Shown here: positions 57,205 through 64,000 of the stretch, piece by piece
How the letters are laid out: each line of letters begins with the position of its first letter
Numbering within the stretch: position 1 is the stretch's first letter
Assembly: GCF_014191495.1 (NCBI RefSeq)
Contig: NZ_JACHWR010000004.1
Location: 62,001 to 126,000 of the forward strand
Length of the DNA: 64,000 nt
Direction: 5' to 3'
Origin: Nocardioides soli
GTDB lineage: Bacteria > Actinomycetota > Actinomycetes > Propionibacteriales > Nocardioidaceae
Made by a program: the position numbers and the translations under genes
Notes under the pieces: model-generated
Told to the model about the DNA's origin: nothing
Database searches by the model: none
Seen by the model: the letters and a program-made list of their open reading frames with translations, nothing else

Positions 57205-59427
57205 CTACCCGGACGACCTGACCGCGAAGCCCGAGTCGCGCCGACCCGGCGGGCGGGGCGGCCGGCCCGGGAGCCCGGATCGGTCGCGGCGGCGTCGCAC
57301 CGCGTGGACCAGCGCCCAGGCCAGGCCGAGCAGGACCGCCGCACCGAGCGCGGCCAGCTCCAGGCGCCACCCGGGCGGCCGGAACAGCACGGTCACGGTG
57401 CTGCCGTCGTCGTCGGGCGACAGCGCGACCCGGACCAGGTGCCCGCCCAGCGGGTCGCCGAGGGTCGCGCCGTCCACCTCATAGCCCGGCCAGGCGATCC
57501 GGCTCAGCACCACGCTCGCGTCGGGGCCGACCTCGTCGACGACGAAGGTCGTGGCGGTCTCGGTGCGGGCGACCTCGTGGACCCGGGTGCCCGGGGACGA
57601 CCAGACGATGCCACCGGCGGTCGGCAGCGGGCGGTCACGCACCCAGGTCACCACGGTGTCCTCGCCCTCGTCGCCGACGACGTGCCACCCGGCCGGCGGG
57701 CTCGCCGTGCGTGCGACCGGAAGGTCGACCAGGACCAGCGTGCTGATCGAGTGCAGGTCGACCCAGGGCTGCCCCGTGGTCGGCTCGACCTCGAAGATCC
57801 GGTCGAGCGCCTCGGGACAGGCGTCTCCGTTGAACCGCACGCAGAAGCGGTTGTTGTACGCCCGGAAGCCCATCGGGGTGTAGCCGTTGTGCACCGGCTT
57901 GCCGGTGAGGTCCCAGAGGCTGCCGGGCAGCACCGACCGGCTGATCTCGGGATGCTCCTCGAGCACCTCGGGGCTCAGCCCGATGACGAACACGTCGCCC
58001 GCGGCGCCCGGCAGCAGGTCGGCGTACGCCGAGAGCTCGCCCGGCGACCCGCGCTGCCCCCCGAGCCCGGCGGGCTGGGCGGTCAGCTGCAGCACGGCGA
58101 GCCCCACCGACGCGGCGATCATCACCGCGGGCACCAGCCGTCGACGCGGCGTCGCGACGAAGGTCGCCACCACGGCGACCACCACCGCCGCGCCGGCGCC
58201 CGCCTGCAGCCACGCCGAGCTCGGCCACAGCAGCGCCGCGCCGACCGTTGCGGCCGCGACCCACAGCAGGCTGAGCCCGAGCCGCAGCCGGCTCGGCCGA
58301 CCGGCCACCGCCCGGTCCAGCGCCCGGTCGAGGAGCACGACGAGCAGCAGCACCCCGGTCAGGGTGACCATCGCCATCACCCGGCCCGGCATCCGGATCG
58401 GTCCCATGTAATAGGGCAGCAGCGTCCAGACGACCGCCAGGGCGAGCGGCACGACCAGGGAGACCAGCGACCGCCAGTCGTGCCGCAGCCTGGCGTAGAC
58501 CACCCAGCACGCGAGCGGGAGGAACCACGCGACGTAGGTGAAGGTGACCTGGTCGGCTCCGAGCCCGGGGTCGTCGAGGAGGCTGACGGTGGGGGAGACG
58601 GTTGTCGGGTGCCCGGCCAGGAGCGTGGTCACCGGCTCCATCTCCAGGAATCCGGGGCCCTCGACCTCCCACCCCCGGCGCCAGGTGACCGACGCGGTCA
58701 GGATGCCCGGCAGGTAGACGGTGATGCAGAGCAGCCCGACGTAGCCGCCGGTCACCAGCAGCCGGCGCACGCCCGGCCAGTCGCGGAGCAGCAGCGCCTC
58801 GAGCAGCAGGCCCACCAGCACGAGGCCGAGGTACATGGTGCCGAAGACGTAGCCGGTCGTGACGAGCACGAACGTCGACACCAGCAGCGGCCACGGGTTG
58901 GCGCCTGCGACGGTACGCCGTGCTGCCCACCACGCCCACGGCACCAGGGCGGCCACCAGCTGCCCCGCGATCCAGCGCGGGGCGTCGGCCGACAGGGTGA
59001 AGCCACCGAGCTGCACGGCCACAGCCGCGACGGCGGCGAGCCCGGGGCGTACGCCGTACCCGCGGGCGAGCAGGTAGCAGCCGGTCACCGCGAGCGCGGC
59101 GATGGCGAGCTTGACGAGGGTCACGTAGACGACCAGCTGCGGCGCCACAGCGGCGCCGACGCCGATCAGCCAGGAGAGCGGGCTGTAGAGGCCCTCCTGA
59201 CCCTCGGCGAGGGGGTTGCCGGCGCTCGCCGTCTGCACGTCGAGCATCGGCCACCGGCCGTGCAGGAGCGCCTCGCCGAGGTGGTGGAACCACCCGTAGT
59301 AGGCGTTCTGGGTGTCGCCCTGGAAGTAGTGGCGCGGGTCGAGCAGCAGCGGGTACAGCCAGACCAGGCAGACGGCGCCGAGCGCGACCGCCAGCCAGCC
59401 CAGGTCGGTGCGGTGGCGGCGGATCAT
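57205..59427 (-). CDS. Large membrane protein, YfhO/glycosyltransferase-like
   Basis: A 740-aa protein with about 12 transmembrane helices and a large extracytoplasmic C-terminal domain. The first loop has LLLDPRHYFQGDTQNAYYGW, with acidic residues typical of GT-C-type and YfhO-like proteins that use lipid-linked sugars. It is the last gene of an overlapping operon encoding a methyltransferase, a dolichyl-phosphate-sugar synthase-like enzyme and an epimerase. A role in decorating a cell-surface polymer or glycolipid is plausible. ATG 59427 overlaps the epimerase stop. Confidence 0.8.
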   Translation of the reverse strand: MIRRHRTDLGWLAVALGAVCLVWLYPLLLDPRHYFQGDTQNAYYGWFHHLGEALLHGRWPMLDVQTASAGNPLAEGQEGLYSPLSWLIGVGAAVAPQLVVYVTLVKLAIAALAVTGCYLLARGYGVRPGLAAVAAVAVQLGGFTLSADAPRWIAGQLVAALVPWAWWAARRTVAGANPWPLLVSTFVLVTTGYVFGTMYLGLVLVGLLLEALLLRDWPGVRRLLVTGGYVGLLCITVYLPGILTASVTWRRGWEVEGPGFLEMEPVTTLLAGHPTTVSPTVSLLDDPGLGADQVTFTYVAWFLPLACWVVYARLRHDWRSLVSLVVPLALAVVWTLLPYYMGPIRMPGRVMAMVTLTGVLLLVVLLDRALDRAVAGRPSRLRLGLSLLWVAAATVGAALLWPSSAWLQAGAGAAVVVAVVATFVATPRRRLVPAVMIAASVGLAVLQLTAQPAGLGGQRGSPGELSAYADLLPGAAGDVFVIGLSPEVLEEHPEISRSVLPGSLWDLTGKPVHNGYTPMGFRAYNNRFCVRFNGDACPEALDRIFEVEPTTGQPWVDLHSISTLVLVDLPVARTASPPAGWHVVGDEGEDTVVTWVRDRPLPTAGGIVWSSPGTRVHEVARTETATTFVVDEVGPDASVVLSRIAWPGYEVDGATLGDPLGGHLVRVALSPDDDGSTVTVLFRPPGWRLELAALGAAVLLGLAWALVHAVRRRRDRSGLPGRPPRPPGRRDSGFAVRSSG

Positions 59428-60347
59428 CCGCCGGCCCGGGTCGACCGGCCCGCGGCCGAGCGGGTGCGCGCCGCGACGTCGTCGGCGGTCGCGCGCAGAC
59501 CGGCGGCGAAGGGGGTCCGTGCCATGGCGTCGACCTCGGGCCACACCACCGACCGGAGTCGCAGGTCGCGCACCTGACCTCCGGCGGCCTGCCGGGTCGA
59601 GAGCCGGGGGTGGCGGCGCAGCACCCGGGTCGCCTCGGCCACCACCGCGGCGATCGAGGCAGCTCGCCCCGACGCGAGCACCTTCGTCACGGTGGTCCCC
59701 GGCGGCTCGGCGTCGAGCAGGTCGAGCCCGGCGACGATCATCGCCGCCGCGTCGTCGACGAACAGGTAGTCGCGGAGCGTGTCGAGCGAGACGTGCACGT
59801 TGAGCGTGCGGCGGGTCTCGTGGGCCAGGCAGAGCTGGGCGATCAGGCCCTGGGGCTTGGACAGGTCCTGCCCCGGTCCGTAGAGGTTCGAGATCCGGCC
59901 CACCAGCAGCCGGGTGCCGCGGGCCGTCAGCAGGCCCGCGAGCTCCTCCATGTCGAGCTTCGCGACGCCGTACGGCGCGAGCGCGGCCACCGTCGATCCC
60001 TCGTCGAACGGCGGCGGGTCGGGCGAGCCGGCGTACAGGCCACCGGCCGAGGAGGCCAGGAACATGCTCGCGGGCGGGTGCGTCAGCGTGCCCACGAAGG
60101 CGCCGAAGAGCCGCACCTCCGCGGCCAGCTCCGCCGCAGGGGTCGCGACGACGCCGGCCCCGGCGCACCAGGCGAGCCGCCAGCCGCTGCGCGCGCCGAC
60201 GATCTCGGCCGCGTGGCGGAGCGCGCCCAGCGCGGCGGCGTGGTCGGCCCACGGGACGGCGACGGTGTGCACGTCGTCCCCGGTCGCTCGCAGTCGCTCC
60301 TCGACGTGGCCGCCGAGGAGTCCGCGTCCCACCAGCAGCGTCGTCAC
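59424..60347 (-). CDS. NAD-dependent epimerase/dehydratase (extended SDR)
   Basis: A 307-aa Rossmann protein. The N-terminal LLVGRGLLGGHVEERL is a modified glycine motif, SSAGGLYAGSP and APYGVAKLDMEE give the YxxxK catalytic pair, and GRISNLYGPGQ is typical of nucleotide-sugar epimerases. It should modify a nucleotide sugar used by the neighbouring glycosyltransferase. GTG 60347 overlaps the previous stop, and its own end overlaps the next start, so translation is coupled across the operon. Confidence 0.88.
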   Translation of the reverse strand: MTTLLVGRGLLGGHVEERLRATGDDVHTVAVPWADHAAALGALRHAAEIVGARSGWRLAWCAGAGVVATPAAELAAEVRLFGAFVGTLTHPPASMFLASSAGGLYAGSPDPPPFDEGSTVAALAPYGVAKLDMEELAGLLTARGTRLLVGRISNLYGPGQDLSKPQGLIAQLCLAHETRRTLNVHVSLDTLRDYLFVDDAAAMIVAGLDLLDAEPPGTTVTKVLASGRAASIAAVVAEATRVLRRHPRLSTRQAAGGQVRDLRLRSVVWPEVDAMARTPFAAGLRATADDVAARTRSAAGRSTRAGG

Positions 60348-61366
60348 GAGGGCTCCGGCTCCTCGACCGGCAGCGGCTCCTCCTCGTCGGCGCCCAGCGG
60401 TCCCTCCTGGCTGTCGCCGACGATCAGGTACAGCGGCCGGCCCATCGCCATGTGCACCGCGACCCCGACGTACTCCGCGATCACGCCCAGCGCGAGCAGG
60501 ATCGTGCCGGAGCTGATCAGGCCGACGACCGCGAGCGAGGTCCAGCCCGCCGGGTGGATGGAGTGCCGCAGCCGCATCCACATCAGCACCACGGCCAGCG
60601 CGAAGCCGATGGTCGCGAACAGCAGCCCGAGCACGCTCACCGCCCGCAGCAGCCGGGTGCCGCCGGTGAGCACCGAGTGCCAGTAGTGCGAGAGCAGGGT
60701 GCGGAGCCGGTATCCGGAGGCGCGCTCGCCCTCGGAGCGCAGCCGCACGGGGCAGGTGGTGATCCGCCGGGCCACCCAGCCGAGCGCGACGTCGAGGTAG
60801 GCGCCGGGCCCGGCGTACGCCGCGACGCTGCGGGCGACCTCGCCGAGCACCAGGCGGTAGCTGTGGAAGCTGCCCGCGTCCCGGTTGCCGGTCAGCCAGC
60901 GCAGCGTCCGCTTGGCCCACCGGGACGACACGTTGCGGAACGCCCCGTGCGGGGCGGGGTTCACCGGTGCCGCGTAGACCACGTCGGCCCGGTCCGCCAT
61001 CGCGCGGTCGAGCATCGGGCCGAGGTACGCCGGATCGTGCTGGCCGTCCTCGTCCAGGGTCGCCACCCAGTCGCCGCCGGAGGACGCCATGCCGGCGAGG
61101 GTCGCGGCGTGCTGACCGAAGTTGCGGCTCAGCCAGACCGGGCGGACCCAGTCGTGGGCGGCGGCCAGCCGGCGGATCACGACGTCGGAGTCGTCGGGCC
61201 CGCAGTCGTGGACGAGCAGCACCTCCGCGACCCGTGCCGTACGACCCGCGGGCGTGCGGAAGGCCGTCGTCAACGGCGCGAGCTCGGCGACCAGGGCGTC
61301 GAGGGTGTCGGCGCCGCGGTACACGGGGACGACGACCGACAGCGCGTGCTCCCGCGACCCGATCAC
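60344..61366 (-). CDS. Glycosyltransferase family 2, polyprenyl-phosphate sugar synthase type
   Basis: A 340-aa protein. The GT2 catalytic domain has LSVVVPVYRGADTLDAL, LLVHDCGPDDSD, RNFGQHAATLAGM and the DxD-like DEDGQHDP. Two C-terminal membrane helices (VLGLLFATIGFALAVVLMW and AVVGLISSGTILLALGVIA) match GtrB/DPM1-like enzymes that charge a polyprenyl phosphate with a sugar. This would provide the donor for the GT-C-like protein at the operon end. GTG 61366 follows AAGGAGG. Confidence 0.9.
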   Translation of the reverse strand: MIGSREHALSVVVPVYRGADTLDALVAELAPLTTAFRTPAGRTARVAEVLLVHDCGPDDSDVVIRRLAAAHDWVRPVWLSRNFGQHAATLAGMASSGGDWVATLDEDGQHDPAYLGPMLDRAMADRADVVYAAPVNPAPHGAFRNVSSRWAKRTLRWLTGNRDAGSFHSYRLVLGEVARSVAAYAGPGAYLDVALGWVARRITTCPVRLRSEGERASGYRLRTLLSHYWHSVLTGGTRLLRAVSVLGLLFATIGFALAVVLMWMRLRHSIHPAGWTSLAVVGLISSGTILLALGVIAEYVGVAVHMAMGRPLYLIVGDSQEGPLGADEEEPLPVEEPEPS

Positions 61367-62088
61367 GACGCCGCCTCCTTGCGCGCGGCCACGACCACCG
61401 ACGAGCCGAACGGCAGGTCCCAGCGGGGGAGCAGCCGGCGGTCCAGGCCGGCGGCCGCCAGCAGGACCTTCTCGACCGTCGGCCCGGTCTGCGGTAGTCG
61501 CGGGACGCCGTCGGCCGAGGCCTCTCGAGACCCGTCGCGCAGCACGCGGGAGCGCAGCCGATCGGCGGCGAAGAACGGGAAGGTGCCCGCGAACAGGTAC
61601 GTCGCGCGCAGGACGTCCAGCCCCTGGGCCTCGACCGCGGCGACGAGGCGCCGCCGGGTGTAGCGGCGATGGTGCCGGTTCTGCACGTCGAAGTCCGACC
61701 AGGCCCACTGGTAGGCCGGCACGCTCACCAGCAGGCGGCCCCCGGGCGTCAGGACTCGGGTCAGCTCGGCCAGGGCGGCCGCCTCCGGCTCGCAGTGCTC
61801 GACGACGTCGAAGGCGGCGACCACGTCGAACGTCGCGTCGGCGAACGGCAGCCGCATCGCGGAGGCACACACGTCACCCGGCGCGAGGCCGCGCCGGTCG
61901 AGGTCGACCGCCACCCGACGGGCTCCCGGTGCGAGCCACCCGACGCTCGGCCCGTCGGCGCTGCCGACGTCCAGGACGGCGGCGGGTCTGCCGACGTAGC
62001 GGCCCACAGCGGCGCGCAGCAGGTCCGCGCGGGCCCGGTACCACCAGTAGTCAGGCTGCGCGATCGAGGGCGAACCGACGCTGCCCAT
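61363..62088 (-). CDS. Class I SAM-dependent methyltransferase
   Basis: A 241-aa methyltransferase. SAM-binding motif I is AAVLDVGSADGPSVGWL, followed by VAVDLDRRG, MRLPFADATFDVVAAFDVVE and LTPGGRLLVSVPAYQW. It is the first gene of the four-gene overlapping operon, and probably methylates a sugar or a lipid intermediate. ATG 62088 is preferred because the frame upstream has no family similarity. Confidence 0.9.
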   Translation of the reverse strand: MGSVGSPSIAQPDYWWYRARADLLRAAVGRYVGRPAAVLDVGSADGPSVGWLAPGARRVAVDLDRRGLAPGDVCASAMRLPFADATFDVVAAFDVVEHCEPEAAALAELTRVLTPGGRLLVSVPAYQWAWSDFDVQNRHHRRYTRRRLVAAVEAQGLDVLRATYLFAGTFPFFAADRLRSRVLRDGSREASADGVPRLPQTGPTVEKVLLAAAGLDRRLLPRWDLPFGSSVVVAARKEAAS

Positions 62089-62277
62089 GGGTACATGGTG
62101 CCCCCTGGGCCCAGCCCAGCGCCCGCTCCCGCGTGTCCGGCGCGTCAGAACGGCGCCGGTGAGGCGTGCCGGCGCCACGTTGGAGCACCGGCACCCCAAC
62201 AGAGGCTCAGGCGACGAAATGCTCGCATTCGAGGGACATCGACGAACCTTCGGCGGTGAGGAAGCATCCTTCTGGGT

Positions 62278-62802
62278 GTGAGTAGTCGAGACCCGGGATT
62301 CGAGGAGTTCTATGCGGCTCACGCGTCCCGGATGGTGAAGGTCGCGTACTCGATCGTCCGCGACAAGCACGCCGCTGAAGACGTGGTCCAGGCGGCGTTC
62401 GTGAAGGCATTCGCCGCATGGTGGAGGGTGCGCCGAGCTGACGACCCGGTCGCCTACACGAGGCGCATCGTCGTCAACACCGCGCTGGCGCACCTGCGCA
62501 AGCCCGCGCGGCGCTTCGAGCACTCTCGTGCAGAGGTCCCTGACCGGCCGGCGGCCCAGCCGGACGTCATGGGAACCGGCCCAGGGGAGGTGTGGGACCT
62601 GCTGGGACAGTTGCCGCCCAGGCGACGGGCGATCGTGGTGCTGCGCTACTTCGAGGGTCTGTCCGAACGGGAGATCGCAGACGTTCTGGGATGTCGGCCC
62701 GGGACCGTGAAGTCTCAGGCCTCCGCAGCGTTGAGGACACTCCGCGATCGGCTCGGGACTCACGATGCCGAACGCGACTCCGGGAGAGGACATCGGTCAT
62801 GA
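62278..62802 (+). CDS. ECF sigma factor, SigE-like family
   Basis: A 174-aa factor. Region 2 is FEEFYAAHASRMVKVAYSIV and AAEDVVQAAFVKAFAAWWRV, and region 4 is LPPRRRAIVVLRYFEGLSER and CRPGTVKSQASAALRTLRD. The short linker fits the SigE/SIG50-type subfamily common in Nocardioides and Streptomyces. GTG 62278 is the start, with no strong Shine-Dalgarno. It overlaps the next gene by ATGA, which encodes a membrane protein probably acting as its partner. Confidence 0.92.
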   Translation: MSSRDPGFEEFYAAHASRMVKVAYSIVRDKHAAEDVVQAAFVKAFAAWWRVRRADDPVAYTRRIVVNTALAHLRKPARRFEHSRAEVPDRPAAQPDVMGTGPGEVWDLLGQLPPRRRAIVVLRYFEGLSEREIADVLGCRPGTVKSQASAALRTLRDRLGTHDAERDSGRGHRS

Positions 62803-63770
62803 ACGTGGAGGAACGGGTCCAGGCCGCCGTCGAGAGCATCGACGTCCGGCCGCGTGATGTCGGAACGGTCATTCTCGAGGGGCGACGTCGTCGTCGCCGG
62901 ATTCGAACGATCTCCGGCCTGGTGAGCGCTGTCGGAGCGGTGCTGATCATCGCCGTTCTGACCAGCATCGTTGCGGCTCCGTCCGCCGATCGGGGGGCTC
63001 CCCCTGCCGTGCGGCCGAGCGACAGTCCGTCCGCACTGGAAACACCGCGACCCGATCGCGGTTCTCACGAGGCTGTCGAGACCGTCCCGCTCGGTCAGCG
63101 TGGTGCACCGATCGATCTTGCTGGGACCACGACATCCGGAACCACGCTTGACCTCGCCGACCTACGTGGGCACGTCGTCGTGGTCTGGATCTGGGGTTCC
63201 TGGTGCACGCCATGCCGCGAGATGCTGCCGATGATCAACACCCTCGCTCAGCGCACCGACATCCAGGTGGTCGGAGTCGCGTTCGATGAGCCCTCGCGGG
63301 AGGGATTCCGGGCTGAAGAGGTGTCGCTAGGCGTCGGGTTCGACTCGATCGTCAACCCGAGCGACGACATGCTGACGGCATTGACGGAGGGTCGGGATCG
63401 GGTCGCGCCGACGCTGATGTTCCTGGACCGCGATGGACGCGTAGCCGCGACTGCCGTCGGCGACTTCGACGCCGGACCCACCCTCGACGAGGTCATCACG
63501 AGAGTGTCCGAGGAGCCTGACGTTCCCTCATCTCCGCTCCCGAGTCTGCTGGTGGTTCGGAACTCCACGCCAGGCCCGATCTGGATCAACTTCGCGAATG
63601 GCAACAGGGCCAGCCTTGAGCCGGGGAAGGAGTTGCGGTTGGGGTCGGTTGAAGTGTGCTCGTCGATGCCGCTCAGCGCCACGACGGTCGATGGTGAGGT
63701 CCTCGACACCTACGACGAGGAATGCGCGGGGCAGACTTGGATCGTCACATCGCATGCGCGAACCCGGTGA
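62799..63770 (+). CDS. Membrane protein with anti-sigma-like N-terminus and TlpA-type thioredoxin domain
   Basis: A 323-aa protein. The first 40 residues (MNVEERVQAAVESIDVRPRD, then an RRRRRR stretch) and a single membrane helix near 45-62 match partner proteins of SigE-type ECF factors. The extracytoplasmic part contains a TlpA/ResA-like redoxin with GHVVVVWIWGSWCTPCREML, the CxxC active site near residue 134, and VAPTLMFLDRDG with the cis-Pro. The last 80 residues are a further small domain with two Cys. It could link redox state outside the membrane to the sigma factor; this is inference. Confidence 0.82.
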   Translation: MNVEERVQAAVESIDVRPRDVGTVILEGRRRRRRIRTISGLVSAVGAVLIIAVLTSIVAAPSADRGAPPAVRPSDSPSALETPRPDRGSHEAVETVPLGQRGAPIDLAGTTTSGTTLDLADLRGHVVVVWIWGSWCTPCREMLPMINTLAQRTDIQVVGVAFDEPSREGFRAEEVSLGVGFDSIVNPSDDMLTALTEGRDRVAPTLMFLDRDGRVAATAVGDFDAGPTLDEVITRVSEEPDVPSSPLPSLLVVRNSTPGPIWINFANGNRASLEPGKELRLGSVEVCSSMPLSATTVDGEVLDTYDEECAGQTWIVTSHARTR

Positions 63771-63857
63771 GCTCGGGTCGAATCGTCCGAGGTCGGTCCT
63801 TTCGGAGCGAGACTGGGCCCCCTGGACCTCGACTCGCCCCCAGCCTCGAGGCTCAGG

Positions 63858-64000
63858 CTAGGTGTCCGATCGCTGGCGGAGCACGGCGAGGCTGACCAAC
63901 CGGGCGACCACGAGCGCGACGTAGAAGACGCCGGCGACCATCTCGACCATCACGAAGGACCGGGCATGCGCCTGGACCGGCACCACGTCGGAGAGACCGA
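63858..64000 (-). CDS. C-terminal end of a probable potassium-channel-like protein (partial)
   Basis: The minus-strand frame entering from the window edge reads GLSDVVPVQAHARSFVMVEM, then a hydrophobic helix (GVFYVALVVARLVSLAVL) and stops at 63858-63860. The pattern (GLSDVVP, compare GFGDIVP, followed by the inner helix) matches the end of the selectivity filter and the last helix of two-TM ion channels. The rest of the gene lies outside the window, so the assignment is tentative. Confidence 0.6.
   Translation of the reverse strand, partial: GLSDVVPVQAHARSFVMVEMVAGVFYVALVVARLVSLAVLRQRSDT

Overview
The window is chromosomal DNA of a high-GC actinobacterium, most likely a Nocardioides-like member of the Nocardioidaceae. 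This rests on the strong G/C third-position bias, frequent GTG starts, tightly overlapping operons, a SARP-type regulator, an actinobacterial ATP-dependent DNA ligase, a SigE-type ECF sigma factor and many GGTTTCGAG-type intergenic palindromes. The genus is an inference from gene content; no rRNA or tRNA gene is present to confirm it.

Layout. 1-10 kb: a truncated SARP/AfsR-like regulator, dxs (isoprenoid precursor synthesis), a lipoprotein metallopeptidase, an APC amino-acid permease, a membrane protein, and a NarL-type two-component system. 10-18 kb: a secreted CocE/S15-type hydrolase, an OmpR-type two-component system, two TA-flanked MITE-like elements, two small exported proteins, a guanidinium exporter with a class III guanidine riboswitch, and a LuxR regulator. 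18-28 kb: a beta-oxidation pair (multifunctional hydratase/dehydrogenase plus thiolase), a P-domain-like secreted protein, a PAC2 protein with two tandem TesB thioesterases, an AlkZ-like glycosylase, a sigma factor and a TetR regulator.

28.7-41.8 kb: a 13.1 kb integrated element of lower GC sits inside the ATP-dependent DNA ligase gene. Its left end carries a large serine integrase. Its right end carries a foreign 3' segment of the ligase gene that re-completes the host ORF, while the original 3' end is stranded at the left junction. Both junctions share AACGTCTT, and attB and attP can be rebuilt from them. Between the ends lie a sigma-like HTH protein, a 66-aa excisionase candidate, a winged-helix protein whose gene contains a near-identical 32-bp repeat pair, a complete 1,486-aa tail tape measure protein with no capsid, portal, terminase or other tail genes, several unknown proteins, and a leftward RHH operon with palindromic operators. 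This is the most unusual part of the window and resembles a phage satellite or a reduced prophage.

41.5-64 kb: the repaired ligase, an App1-like phosphatase, a 5'-3' exonuclease, an LLM flavoprotein beside an LLM/FAD-oxidase fusion under a divergent MarR regulator, an enoyl-CoA hydratase, a DNA glycosylase, a phospholipase D family protein, uvrB, a VOC protein, an MFS transporter, a secreted NPCBM-like protein, a hemerythrin protein, a four-gene overlapping glycoconjugate operon, an ECF sigma factor with a redoxin-fused partner, and the end of a probable ion channel. Most other unexplained intergenic DNA consists of palindromic repeat families.
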